Positions 1 through 10,000 of a DNA stretch of 39,439 bases are shown here, in pieces. The notes under the pieces were generated by a model that was not told where the DNA came from, ran no database searches, and saw only the letters and a program-made list of their open reading frames with translations. Numbering within the stretch: the stretch's first letter is position 1; each line of letters begins with the position of its first letter. The stretch covers positions 1 to 39,439 of the forward strand of contig CANJIU010000091.1 in the NCBI GenBank assembly GCA_947474365.1, given 5' to 3'. Source of the stretch: Opitutia bacterium. Lineage in GTDB: Bacteria > Verrucomicrobiota > Verrucomicrobiia > Opitutales > Opitutaceae. The position numbers and the translations under genes were made by a program.

Positions 1-54
1 CTCTTCGATGATCTGTTCACGTTCTTGTTGCAGAGCAGGGCGGGAGGTTTCCAT
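1..54 (-). CDS. 5' end of an unidentified gene (partial, runs off the left edge)
   Basis: Reading leftward from an ATG at 54-52, the frame stays open to the window edge for 18 codons (METSRPALQQEREQIIEE). It begins just after a good promoter that is overlapped by a perfect inverted repeat, which suggests a repressor-controlled and possibly self-regulated gene. An overlapping ATG at 58-56 closes after a few codons in another frame, so it is unlikely to be the start. The fragment is too short to assign a family. It is divergent from the membrane-protein cluster beginning at 301. Confidence 0.5.
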   Translation of the reverse strand, partial: METSRPALQQEREQIIEE

Positions 55-59
55 GCATT

Positions 60-83
60 AGTTATATCCTTACAGATATAACT
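60..83. promoter_or_regulatory. Perfect 9-6-9 inverted repeat, likely operator
   Basis: The arms AGTTATATC (60-68) and GATATAACT (75-83) are exact reverse complements separated by six bases. The AT-rich palindrome stands out in GC-rich DNA. It spans the interval between the -35 and -10 elements of the minus-strand promoter just upstream of the gene starting at 54, the usual position for a dimeric repressor. The regulator family is not identifiable; autoregulation is an inference. Confidence 0.6.
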
Positions 84-88
84 TTCAA
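61..88 (-). promoter_or_regulatory. Sigma-70-like promoter for the leftward gene
   Basis: On the minus strand a TTGAAA -35 box (88-83) and a TATAAC -10 box (66-61) are separated by 16 bases. The -10 lies only six bases before the ATG at 54, so transcription would start at or very near the start codon, giving a leaderless or nearly leaderless mRNA. The promoter is almost fully covered by the inverted repeat at 60-83. Confidence 0.5.
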
Positions 89-300
89 CTCCAAAAGACA
101 CCTCCTCCTCTCGTTGCTCAAAAATCAGTTACTCTCCGGCCACACACCCCCCTCAGATCGGCGGCAAAGTTCAATCTTGCTGCGCCGTTTGCGCTCTGCC
201 TCCATCGTCACCGTGCGTTTTATTCCGGATCTGAGTCGTTTCGTTTTCTGGAACCTACGTCGGGACCATCGATTCACACCATCATACCGTTGGAATTCGT

Positions 301-2028
301 GTGGCCGGCGCTGAAAACAACCCTGCCCGGACCGGCGGGAACATCGCCCGCGACGGTAAATATGGATCGTTGCGCAGTCCCAGCGCCTGTTCCGAAGTGA
401 CCGGTCAAGCGCCAGGTGGTTCGCCGAACACGCCAGCGTACAGCCCCTTGGCGTTTGGGCTGGCAGCGATCGTGGTTTGCCTCGGATTCGCCGCAATTAC
501 GGGCCACATCTGGGAAGACTACTTCATCACGTTCCGAGCCAGCCTGAATTTGGCCACGGGTCGCGGTCTCGTCTTTCAACCCGGTGAACGCGTCCACAGC
601 TTTACGTCCCCGCTTGGCACCCTGCTCCCGGCACTGTTTGCCCTCGGAGGCGGAGGGGACGTCGCACTACGCGCCCTCTGGGGGCTGAGGCTCGTGAGCG
701 CGCTCGCCTTCGGGTGCACGCTTTGGGGCGCACTCCGTTCGTTCCGGCGAGACAACCTGATTCCGATTGCAGCGATCGCCACCGCAACGGCGTGGCTCCT
801 CGATCCCAAGACGGTGGATTTCGCGATCAACGGGATGGAAACAGCTTTCGTGGTGTTTTTTGCAACCTTCACCTGGCAGGCCTTCACGTCCGGGGCGCGG
901 CTTTGGCCGTGCGCGCTCGCCTGCGCCGGACTGCAGTGGACACGACCGGACGGCTGGGTTTATTTCGCGGCGATTGCCGGGGCGTGGCTGTTGCTCGGTG
1001 CCCCGCGGGAGGGCCTCTCATGGCGCACCCGCAGCCGGACCGTGCTCCGCCCAATTGCGGTTGGCATCGTGTTCTACCTTCCGTGGTTGATCGTTGCGTG
1101 GAGCTATTACGGATCGCCGGTGCCCCATACGATCCTCGCCAAGGCCGGACACGACAGCCTGACCGAGATCGCGAAGTTGCTCTGTCTCTACCCCTGGCGG
1201 TTGTTGTTTGGGCACGTGGCGTTACACGAAGCGTTTCTGCCGGCCTATCACAGTCTCGGTGGCTGGCCGCAGTGGCTTCACGTGGCCTCACGCCTACTGG
1301 TCATCGGAGCCGCTCTGGCGTGGATCTGGCCGCGCGTGCCAACCGCCGGTCGTATCGCTTCCGCGGCCTTTTTTATCGGAGGATTCTATGTGGCCTGCAT
1401 CCCTCAGGCTCCTTGGTATTTTCCAGGTTGGCAGGCAATCGCGCTGATTTCTTGGGCCTATCTGCTCCATGCGCTCTGGCAAGTGCGCCCCCGCACGCAT
1501 TGGGCGGCCAACTTACCACACTCCACCGTTAGAATCGGTGCGACGTTGATCGTACTTCTCCAGGCGGGGCTCTTTGCATGTGTGACGTGGCAGATGCGCG
1601 CCCAGCAAGAAGCCATTGAAAACGGGCATCGGCGGGAAATCGGCATCTGGCTTCGGCAAAATGCAGCCGCAAACGACACCGTGTTCCTCGAATGCCTCGG
1701 CTACATTGGGTACTACTCCGGACTGAAGATGCTCGATCATCCCGGGTTGGCGGCGCCAGAAGTCGTCGCGGCCCGCCGCGCCGGGCATCAGCGGTGGGCG
1801 GATCTCATCGAGGTCCTGCAGCCAAAATGGCTCGTGCTGCGGCCGATCGATGCGGGGAAAGTCTTCGACGACCGACCCGGCCTGGGTGAACGCTACCAAT
1901 TGGTGCGTACTTTCGACGCCACGGCCGCCGTCAACAAAGTCCCACTCCTTCCCGGTCATGGATACGTGATGTTCGATGCGGTTTTTCTGGTCTATCGCCA
2001 GATCCCCGGCCGAGTGTTGCCACCATGA
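301..2028 (+). CDS. Polytopic membrane protein, probable GT-C-fold glycosyltransferase
   Basis: This 575-residue protein is mostly hydrophobic, with many predicted membrane segments. After the first one (about residues 50-70) comes an acidic extracytoplasmic loop, WEDYFITFR, followed by NLATGRGLVFQPGE and SFTSPLG. That pattern is typical of GT-C glycosyltransferases of the GT39/mannosyltransferase type, which transfer sugars from polyprenyl-phosphate carriers on the outer face of the inner membrane. The C-terminal 120 residues are soluble, as is common in this fold. The GTG at 301 gives an unusual non-hydrophobic N-terminus of about 50 residues. In-frame TTG (370) and GTG (397) codons are alternative starts, and none has a Shine-Dalgarno sequence. 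It leads a run of four same-strand membrane genes. Family assignment is moderately sure; the substrate is unknown. Confidence 0.65.
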   Translation: MAGAENNPARTGGNIARDGKYGSLRSPSACSEVTGQAPGGSPNTPAYSPLAFGLAAIVVCLGFAAITGHIWEDYFITFRASLNLATGRGLVFQPGERVHSFTSPLGTLLPALFALGGGGDVALRALWGLRLVSALAFGCTLWGALRSFRRDNLIPIAAIATATAWLLDPKTVDFAINGMETAFVVFFATFTWQAFTSGARLWPCALACAGLQWTRPDGWVYFAAIAGAWLLLGAPREGLSWRTRSRTVLRPIAVGIVFYLPWLIVAWSYYGSPVPHTILAKAGHDSLTEIAKLLCLYPWRLLFGHVALHEAFLPAYHSLGGWPQWLHVASRLLVIGAALAWIWPRVPTAGRIASAAFFIGGFYVACIPQAPWYFPGWQAIALISWAYLLHALWQVRPRTHWAANLPHSTVRIGATLIVLLQAGLFACVTWQMRAQQEAIENGHRREIGIWLRQNAAANDTVFLECLGYIGYYSGLKMLDHPGLAAPEVVAARRAGHQRWADLIEVLQPKWLVLRPIDAGKVFDDRPGLGERYQLVRTFDATAAVNKVPLLPGHGYVMFDAVFLVYRQIPGRVLPP

Positions 2029-2179
2029 GTCGATGCGGCATTTCTTCGAGTTCCGCTGAAACGCTGGCACCTGGCCTTCCTCGGTTCCTTTCCACCGTAC
2101 CGCCGGAGCAACGTGCGGGGGCGCCGACCGCGCACTGCCAACGCCCTGACCTCGCGCTCTTCACCGCCGGACACTGCAC

Positions 2180-3892
2180 ATGATCCTGCCGTTCCTTGCC
2201 TGCGCGATCCTGTTTGCCACCGTCAGCCTCGGTTTCGCCTGGCCGGTCGTGGCGAGATGGATCCTCCCACCGGCGGAGAAGGTGGTGGTGAGCGTGGCAC
2301 TCTCCCTCCTAGGGGTCTATCTGGCCGGCTGGTCCATCTACGTGTTCGCGCTTTCACCGAACTTCCTGTGGGCACTGCCCGTGCTGGCAGTGCTCGGACT
2401 GGTGTGGCGGCGGACTGAACTTTGGAACGTCTGCCGGGATCCAACGGGCCGCGCCCTGCTCACGGCACAAACCATCATCATAGCGTGGTGCCTCGGCTGG
2501 CTCGCGACCGTCCAAAGTTACTCGGGAGGCGGCTGGGCCGCCGATTGGTTTGAACATTGGGAGCGCGCCCGCTTCTTCCTCGAACACGGCCCGCTCAACA
2601 CAAAATTCCTCGGGCAATACGCCCTGACCGCGCGACCACCCCTGGCGAACATCGTCACCGGCGCCTTCCTGTATCTCACCCGTGTGGATTTTCCCCACTA
2701 TCAGTTCTTCAGCGCACTGCTCGCGACCCTCGTGTTTCTGCCCGCGGCGCTATTCGCCCGACGCTGGGGTCCGCCCCGCTCAGTCGGAATCCTCGCGGTG
2801 GCCCTCATGGTCAGCCCGCTCTTCGTACAAAATGCGACGTTCGCCTGGACCAAACTTCCCACGGCGTTCTTCGTGCTGACGTCCCTCTATCTTGTCCTCC
2901 GGGCCCAGGACGGCATCGGCTCGGGCGCGGCGACCGTGCTCGCCGGGGTCTGTCTCGCCGCCGGCATCCTAACCCACTATTCGGCCGGACCGTATTTCCT
3001 CATGCTCACCATCGGCTGGCTCATCCTCGGTTGGCCGCGCCGCGCCGACCGCGTGTGGCGACAACAAACCGCTCTGGCCGCAGCCGCGGGAGCCATGGTG
3101 CTTGCAACGTGGTTCTTCTGGTCGCTCACGGCGTTTGGCACCCACGGCACATTTCTCACGAATTCGAGTGTCACTTCCGCCGACGCACTCCAAGGCAACC
3201 AACTCGAGAAAATGGCGCTCAACCTTTTCGACACGGTGGTGCCTCATTTTCTCCGTCCGCTCGACGGGAGCCTCATCGCCCAGACCAGTCCGTGGGGCGC
3301 GCTCCGCGACGGATTTTTTCAGAGTTATCAGGTGAACCTGCCGCTCGCCTTCGGCAGCGTCGCATGGATCGCGCTCGCGTTTGAACTGGTCCGATCAGCA
3401 TCAGTCGCGGAACGGCGCGTCCGCGCGTTTTGGATCCTGTTCTTCTCGGGCGTCGTGCTGCTCGGTACCGCCAGTCACGGGCAGCGCGACCACTGGGGGC
3501 TCGCCCACATTTGCCTGCAGGCCCTCGTGATTCTCGGTCTCGCGTGGCTGGCGGCGCGCTGGGATTCGCTTGCCCGACCCTGGCGGCTCGCCCTCATCGC
3601 CGGAGCCGTCTTCGATTTCGCTTTCGGAATCGCACTGCATTTCGGGGTACAAAGCTTCATCCTCGAACGGTGGCTCGCACCGGATCGCCCGTTCAACGCC
3701 ACCTTCGCGACACTGAGCGAACCGGCCCGGATGAATCTCCTCGCCAAAATGACGCATCGGGTGCCGTTCTTCTCCGAAGCCGTGGCACTTCCGCTCGGCG
3801 TGATCCTTGCCTTCCTCGTCCTGACCCTCGCGCTGGCCTCGTATCAAATCCGCCCTGCCCCCTGCGCGAAAGCGGACCTGAACCCACCATGA
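2180..3892 (+). CDS. Polytopic membrane protein, GT-C-like, copy A of a paralogous pair
   Basis: This 570-residue multi-spanning protein is clearly paralogous to the one at 5325-7046. Shared blocks include AWP near residue 20, a DWF.HW.RARFFLE loop followed by RPPLANIVTG, SLFVQN.T.AWTKL, LTHYS.GP, VPHFLR, GSVAWIA, RDHWG and ALHFGVQS. The acidic loop after the early membrane segments fits a GT-C glycosyltransferase or a related membrane enzyme of cell-surface glycan assembly, but no characterised family is recognised with certainty. The ATG follows a 151-base gap after the previous gene, in which I see no clear promoter. The stop overlaps the next start in an ATGA, so the two are probably translationally coupled. 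Confidence 0.65.
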   Translation: MILPFLACAILFATVSLGFAWPVVARWILPPAEKVVVSVALSLLGVYLAGWSIYVFALSPNFLWALPVLAVLGLVWRRTELWNVCRDPTGRALLTAQTIIIAWCLGWLATVQSYSGGGWAADWFEHWERARFFLEHGPLNTKFLGQYALTARPPLANIVTGAFLYLTRVDFPHYQFFSALLATLVFLPAALFARRWGPPRSVGILAVALMVSPLFVQNATFAWTKLPTAFFVLTSLYLVLRAQDGIGSGAATVLAGVCLAAGILTHYSAGPYFLMLTIGWLILGWPRRADRVWRQQTALAAAAGAMVLATWFFWSLTAFGTHGTFLTNSSVTSADALQGNQLEKMALNLFDTVVPHFLRPLDGSLIAQTSPWGALRDGFFQSYQVNLPLAFGSVAWIALAFELVRSASVAERRVRAFWILFFSGVVLLGTASHGQRDHWGLAHICLQALVILGLAWLAARWDSLARPWRLALIAGAVFDFAFGIALHFGVQSFILERWLAPDRPFNATFATLSEPARMNLLAKMTHRVPFFSEAVALPLGVILAFLVLTLALASYQIRPAPCAKADLNPP

Positions 3893-5328
3893 ACGCCGAC
3901 ACCCCGCGCCCTGCCGTTCCCCGGCTGGTCTGGATCGCAACTGTCGCCGCGGTGACGGCCGGACTGGTGTTTCTCTGGTTCACCTGGTGTGTCTTCCCCA
4001 TCTCCGACTGGAACGAAGTCCGGCTCGCCCCCGCGTTTGCGCTCCGGCATGGACTGACCGTGTACGCCCCCTCCGGCGGCGGACCGCTTTCAACGTGGAT
4101 TTACGGACCCCTGACCATCGTGCTCAATCTGCCCGCCACGTTTGCCCCTTCGGCAACGTCCGCGATTCAGACGGCCAACGCGATCAACACGCTGACCGTC
4201 GTCATCCCGCTGGTACTCGTCTGCTGGACCGTCGACAGGTTGCGCGACGCACCCTGGGCCTACCGTGCCTGCGCGCTGGCTCTTTGCGTCCTCTTCCTGC
4301 CGGCGGCCACGCTTACGTTCCAGGTGGCCGACAATGCGGCGGTGGCCTGCGGACTCATCTCGTGCTGGTGCCTGACACGACCCGGCACGCCCTACCGCCT
4401 GCCGGCCGTCGCCGCGGCTTGGTGCGTGCTGTCAATTTGCGCAAAGCAAAACGCGGTTTTTCTCCTTGTCGCCCAGCTCATCTACCTCCGCGCCTTCACA
4501 CCGCGGGGTAACGCCCTTCGACATCTCCTCTGGGTCGCAGCCCTCGGCCTTCCGGCTGCACTGGCCTGCGGAGCCTATTTCGGATTTGCGAACATGTGGC
4601 TCAACCTCGTGACCATTCCATCGCGGGTACCCTGGGGCGCCCTGGTGGACAAAATCGCGCTACGCTGGCCTCACCTGCTTGTTCATCTGGTGACGCCCTT
4701 TGTGCTGCTCCTGCTCTGGCGACGCAGCGCTTTCTGGCCGGCCCGTGAAAGCAGTCTTGGCCGGAGTGTCCGCTGCAACGTGATCGCGTTCGTCACGTTC
4801 CTTCCGATCGGTTTTCTCTCCTTTTTCAAGGTCGGCGGCGACACGAACGTCTTTCATTCGCATTACTACCTTCAACCGCTTCTGGTGGCGACATTCGTCG
4901 CCCATGCCGGTACCAGCGCAGCCGGCCCACGATGGCTTCTCGCTGTCGCGGCCGCGGCCGTCGCACTGCGGTGGCCCGAGTTCCGCGAACTGCCGTCACA
5001 ACCTCTCACCGCCCACCTCACCCAAGCCTCGCTGGTGGCCGCCAAAGCCCCGCAATCGACCTGGTTTCCCAACAACCCGGTCGTCACGTTTTATAGCGAC
5101 GGAAAGCTTTATAACGTCGAGGACGGGCTCGCAACGCGCCATCTCGCCGGGATTGGGATCCGCGAAGTCGATTTTCGCCGCCACCTCCCTGCCCCGCTGA
5201 CAACGATCGTCTATGACGTTCGCGTGACCTCGCCGTTTGCGCTGCAGCTGCTTTCGGAGTTCACCCTCGCATCGCGCACCGGGCGCTGGGCGCTCTATCA
5301 AAAGGCCTCAAGCGCTCGGGCACCATGA
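3889..5328 (+). CDS. Polytopic membrane protein, probable GT-C glycosyltransferase
   Basis: This 479-residue integral membrane protein starts at the ATG in the ATGA overlap with the previous gene (3889-3892). The open frame extends further upstream, but only inside the preceding gene, and the overlap start gives a proper N-terminus with a membrane segment at about residues 12-32. The first periplasmic loop carries FPISDWNEVRLAP and then STWIYGPL, resembling the acidic loop plus 'Y.P' arrangement of GT39/GT87-like enzymes. It is not obviously homologous to its two flanking paralogues. Its stop again overlaps the next start (5325-5328, ATGA). The layout suggests one transcript and possibly one complex or pathway. 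The sugar donor and acceptor are unknown. Confidence 0.62.
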   Translation: MNADTPRPAVPRLVWIATVAAVTAGLVFLWFTWCVFPISDWNEVRLAPAFALRHGLTVYAPSGGGPLSTWIYGPLTIVLNLPATFAPSATSAIQTANAINTLTVVIPLVLVCWTVDRLRDAPWAYRACALALCVLFLPAATLTFQVADNAAVACGLISCWCLTRPGTPYRLPAVAAAWCVLSICAKQNAVFLLVAQLIYLRAFTPRGNALRHLLWVAALGLPAALACGAYFGFANMWLNLVTIPSRVPWGALVDKIALRWPHLLVHLVTPFVLLLLWRRSAFWPARESSLGRSVRCNVIAFVTFLPIGFLSFFKVGGDTNVFHSHYYLQPLLVATFVAHAGTSAAGPRWLLAVAAAAVALRWPEFRELPSQPLTAHLTQASLVAAKAPQSTWFPNNPVVTFYSDGKLYNVEDGLATRHLAGIGIREVDFRRHLPAPLTTIVYDVRVTSPFALQLLSEFTLASRTGRWALYQKASSARAP

Positions 5329-7046
5329 TCGAGATACTCGGAACCGTCCTGTTGTTTTTCGGCTGTGTGATCGGTCTCGCCTGGCCGCTGGCAGCCAAAC
5401 TAGCGCTCGATCCTGGGGAAAAGCTGGTCGCCACCGTCGTCCTGTCGCTGGTTGGCAGCTGGCTCATCGGCTGGGTCGTCTATGTCATGGCGCTTCCCGC
5501 ACTGTTGCTCTGGACCGTTCCGACCCTGGCGACCCTGAATCTGGCACTGTCGTACCGGAGCCTCGGCCGCACTCTGCGCTCACCAATCGGAACGGAGATG
5601 GCCGTTGCCCACTCGCTCGTGACCGCCACGAGCATCGGCTGGCTGGCGCTCATCGTGAGTTATTCGGGCGGAGATTGGATCGGCGATTGGTTTGGCCACT
5701 GGGACCGGGCCCGCTTTTTTCTGGAACGGTGGCCCCGCGACATTCTGTTCACGGGATTCGACCCGCTCACCTCCCGCCCGCCGCTGGCGAACGTGGTCAC
5801 CGGTGTTTTTCTGCGCGTCTCCCGCCTCGACTTCGCCCACTATCAGATCGTCACGACCCTGCTCAACGCCCTGGCGTTCCTTCCCGCCGCTCTGTTGGTA
5901 CGGCGCTTTCATCCCGCCCCTGAAAAGACGGACGCGCCGGACCGGATCCGGGCGGTGCGGCTCCTCGCGGTGCTCTTCATGGTGAATTCGCTCTTCGTTC
6001 AGAATTCCACCTATGCCTGGACGAAACTGATGGCGGCGTTCTTCGTTCTGGCCGCCGTTTATTTTTTCCTGCGCGCGCACGACCCCGACGCGCCCCCCAG
6101 TGCGGGACTTCTCTGCGCGACGTGCCTCGCGGCCGGGACACTCACCCACTATTCGACCGGGCCGTTTGTTGTCGTGCTGGTCATCGCGTGGCTGGCCATG
6201 GGGGCGGGCCGGTGGCGCGAGAAGCGCTGGAGAAACGAGACCCTCGTCGCCGCCGCCACCGGGGCCGTCCTTCTCGCCACCTGGTTTGGTTGGGCGGTGG
6301 CGGTATTTGGCTGGCAGCGGACCCTGTTCTCCAATCCGAGCGTGACCGATGGCGCGCCAACGGTGGCAGAACACCTCTGGCGAGCGGGCTTGAACATTCG
6401 CGACACCCTCGTGCCACATTTTCTGCGCAGCGTGGACTTCAGTCCATTTTCCCAGCGCAGCACGTGGGGCACCTGGCGCGACTGGAGTTTTCTCGTCTAC
6501 CAACGCAATCTGTTTATCGCGATCGGCAGTGTCGCCTGGATCGCGATCCTCGTCACCATCTGGCGCCTCTGGCACGGTGCCGCCACGCGTGCTCGCTGGT
6601 TCTGGCTCAGCTTGATCGTGGGAACGGTCGCGCTCGGCGTGGCCGCCCATGGCCCTCGCGATCCGTGGGGCAATACCCACATCGGAGAGCAGCCCGTGGT
6701 TCTGATTGGCGTCGCCCTCCTCGCCGCCCATTGGTCCCGCCTGACTCCACCGTGGCGGCGGTTCCTGATCGCGGGTGCGGCCTGCGATTTCGTGGTGGGA
6801 CTTGCGCTGCACTTCGGTGTGCAAAGCTACCTGCTTGACCGCTGGCTTTCACCGGGGCGATCGGCGGAGGATATTTTCACGAGCTACTCGAAGTTCGCAG
6901 CTTTCAATCTGCACTGGAAATCCCGGATCAAGGCGGACTTTTTCAGCGACATCCTGCCCGCCCATCCGGCCTTGGTGATCGCCCTGCTGGGGGCCCTGCT
7001 GTTCCTCGCCTTTTACCGGACTACCGAGGTCAAAAACTCCCCTTAA
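5325..7046 (+). CDS. Polytopic membrane protein, GT-C-like, copy B of a paralogous pair
   Basis: This 573-residue protein is nearly the same length as its paralogue at 2180-3892 and collinear with it. Matching blocks are GLAWP at the N-terminus, GDWFGHWDRARFFLE, RPPLANVVTG, SLFVQNSTYAWTKL, LTHYSTGP, VPHFLR, GSVAWIA, HGPRDPWG and ALHFGVQSYLLDRWL. The shared DWF.HW.R loop is a candidate active-site loop. The start overlaps the previous stop (ATGA). The 3' end overlaps the convergent TonB-receptor gene by 17 bases (7030-7046), leaving no room for a separate terminator. The role is presumed to be membrane-linked glycan synthesis; the exact activity is unknown. Confidence 0.65.
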   Translation: MIEILGTVLLFFGCVIGLAWPLAAKLALDPGEKLVATVVLSLVGSWLIGWVVYVMALPALLLWTVPTLATLNLALSYRSLGRTLRSPIGTEMAVAHSLVTATSIGWLALIVSYSGGDWIGDWFGHWDRARFFLERWPRDILFTGFDPLTSRPPLANVVTGVFLRVSRLDFAHYQIVTTLLNALAFLPAALLVRRFHPAPEKTDAPDRIRAVRLLAVLFMVNSLFVQNSTYAWTKLMAAFFVLAAVYFFLRAHDPDAPPSAGLLCATCLAAGTLTHYSTGPFVVVLVIAWLAMGAGRWREKRWRNETLVAAATGAVLLATWFGWAVAVFGWQRTLFSNPSVTDGAPTVAEHLWRAGLNIRDTLVPHFLRSVDFSPFSQRSTWGTWRDWSFLVYQRNLFIAIGSVAWIAILVTIWRLWHGAATRARWFWLSLIVGTVALGVAAHGPRDPWGNTHIGEQPVVLIGVALLAAHWSRLTPPWRRFLIAGAACDFVVGLALHFGVQSYLLDRWLSPGRSAEDIFTSYSKFAAFNLHWKSRIKADFFSDILPAHPALVIALLGALLFLAFYRTTEVKNSP

Positions 7047-10000
7047 ACCCGATCGTCCACAGCGAGCCGAAGTCCGCCGCGCTCTGCCGCAACCGCGCAA
7101 CCGCAGGCGTGCTCGGGCCGGCGATTTCCAGTTCGTCGCTTACATGGTTCAGGTTGCGGATGTTTGCGAAAAAAGAGATCCGCCGGCTGAACCGATACTC
7201 GGCGATCACGTCGGTGACCATCCGCGTCGCACCCCAATTGTAAGTGCCAGGCTCGATGCTGAGGCCGCTCGCCACCAGTCCGCGCCGCGCGCGCCCACGA
7301 TAATTCCAGTTCACGTGCAGCACAAAGCGCTCGCGCGTCAAACTCGCCCCCCAACTGCCGCTCTTCGGCACGTAGCCGACAAAGTTCGCCGCCGCGTCGC
7401 CCACCATGCGCTGCACGCTGAGATTGCCGAACACCTGGATGCCCCGCGCCCACGACGGCAGAAAGCTCAACGCCTGCTTGTAGTTCACCGTCGCTCCCTC
7501 GGAGCGAACGCGCGTCGTCAGATTGTAATCGGTCGCCACGTTGTAGTTTCCGTATTCCTCGAAATCCAAACCGTATTGCGCGAGGAACTCCGGCGTCGGC
7601 CGGACGACGGTGTCGCCAAAGAAGTCCTTGAAGTCACGGCGGAAAGCCCCGACGGAAAACTGGCCGATGCCGGCAAAATAATACTCAAGGCGCACATTCA
7701 CCGTGCGGGAGCTCCAGGCCTTGATTGAGGCGTTGTTGACCACGATTCGATTCGTGTTCGTCGGCGGGAGTTCCGTGTCCGGCAGCGTGATTCCACCGGA
7801 ATACTGGCTGAAATCCGGCCGGCCGACCGAGGTGTAGACCGCCGCACGCGCCACGAGATCGTCGCGAACATTGAAGCTCGCGTTGAGACTCGGGAACAGC
7901 CGCAGGTATTCCTTCTCGGCCCGCGCCCCCCGATCCAGATAGGTGAGCTTCGACACGCCGAGGGCGTCCGTCGTCGGCAGAATCGTGAGCGGCCGCCCGT
8001 TCGCCCCGAGGATCGGCTGGCCCAGCGCATTGCGCTGATAGTTGAGCGTCGGGTCCGTCAACGGCCCGAAGGCATTGATGTTGGTCTGCTCCGCCCGCAC
8101 CCCGCCGACGAGCTTGAGCCGGTTTTGAAACAGCGTCAGATCGCCGCGCAGGTAGGCCGATGATACGATTTCCTCGGCGACATTCGAGAGGCTGACCTCG
8201 GAACGATACGAGGTATTGGCGGTTGGGGACCCGAACTGGGCGGGGTTGGCGAGAAAATGTTCGTAAAGCCGGGCATTCGAAATTCCCGGCACCCGCGCAA
8301 AATCGTTGGGCTGGATGCGCTCGGCATACGTCGCCGCGGCAAACGGCAGCGCCCGGTCGTCACCCGTGGGGGTGAGCGTGGTGCTCGCGACACCATCACG
8401 CCCCAGGAACGTGTACGCTTTGCCAAATCCGCGGCCATCCCGCACCGTGTCCCGAATGTCCAGACCCGCCTTCAGCGCCAGCGGCACGCTCCAACCCAGG
8501 TCGCGGCGCACGTTGGCGTAAGCGCTGCGCCGGGTGTCGTCGGTGCTGCGCATGGTGCCGTTCGCCGCGGTAACGACATAGTTGTCCAAGGAGAAGGGAT
8601 CCACCGGAGCACCGGTCGTTCCATCGGTCACCGTGACCGTGCGCGGTCGCCAATAGCCGACATCGTCGAACGACACCGTCAGTCCCGTCCGCCGGGAGGT
8701 GGTGGTGCCGAAGAGACCTCGCTCGATATTTCGCGTGCGGTTGCGGGAACGGGACAGCGCCACGCCGGCGTCCGCCTTCCACACCGGGCCGTCATGGCGC
8801 CAGACGACCGAGGGCATATAGGTCCAGTTGTTCCGGAGACTGGCGGTGGTCCCCAGTTGCGCCGTGCCCGACCCGACCGCACCCTTGGTCGAGGTGAGCG
8901 AGAACTGTCCGGCCAGCACCCGGGCGGTGTCGAGCGTGAGGGTGAAGTGATCGAGGATCACGTCGAAGGTGGAATACTGAATCCCAAATGTGAGCCGGTC
9001 GTGGGGTGAAAGCTTGTAGTCGGCGGAGGTCGCGAAGGAGTTGCGGGTCGTCTTCCGACCGGTCGCCTGGGCGACGATGCTTGAGAGATACGGCTGGCCG
9101 AAGGGGGTGTTGGGAAACGCCGCATTGTTGGTGGCCGTGCCGCCGCCCCGCCACACGTTCTGGATCACGGGGGTGTCGGTCTGCCGGATGGAATGCCCGG
9201 CGGAGAGGGTGTATCCGAACCGCTTGTTCACCGGCGCCACCCACGAGAAGTCAAAGCCGGGATGAAATTTGAGGAAGGCCGACGGCTGCCGGAGGTCGCG
9301 CCCGTTGTTCAGCATGGAGACGTAGGCGCTGCCGCTGAAGGAGGGTCGCGAACGCTCGAAGGAGCTGCGCGGCACCATGTTCACCGAGCCGGCGAGCGCG
9401 GAGCCGTCCGATTCCGGCGTGGGCGAGAACGACACCTCGATGCGCGAGATGTTCGTCGTCGTGAAAACATCCATCGAGTTGGACCGGGCCGTGCCGCCGT
9501 CGCCCCCGCTGCCAATCGGGCTGGCCACGCTGAAGCCGCCAATCGTGATCGGAATGTTGGCGGACGGCACCCCGTTGATCGAAATCTCACGCGCGCTGTT
9601 CATGCTCACGCCGGGCAGAAATTTCAGAAATTCCGCCACATTGCCGTCGGGGACGTAGCCAAACTCATCCGTCGAGACCACGCTCTTCATGTTGGGCGCG
9701 AAACGCTGCTCGTTGATCGCAATGGCCGTCCCGCTCATCTCGCGCGAATCGCCGACCACAAACTTGTCGAGTTTGACCGGCATCCCGTCCACCCGCGCTG
9801 CGGGCTGCTGGCCGGACGACGACAGCGGAAGGTCCTGTTGCGTCGTCTGGCCGGCGGCGACCACCACGGTCTGCGTCAAACCATCGGTGCCGGTGAAAAA
9901 TACTTTCACGTGCACGATGCCGACGGGCACGTTGACGAGGTGGAAGCGGCCGTCCGAATCCGTGAACGTCTCAAGCAGCGTCCCCTCGACCGTCAGCCGG

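Noticed and set aside
3430..3888. Upstream extension of the third membrane protein
   Set aside because: It would lie wholly within the previous gene. The ATGA overlap at 3889 gives a normal membrane-protein start and matches the next junction.
5580..6824. Long minus-strand open frame inside the second GT paralogue
   Set aside because: Low-complexity charged translation with no domain; the plus strand is collinear with its paralogue throughout.
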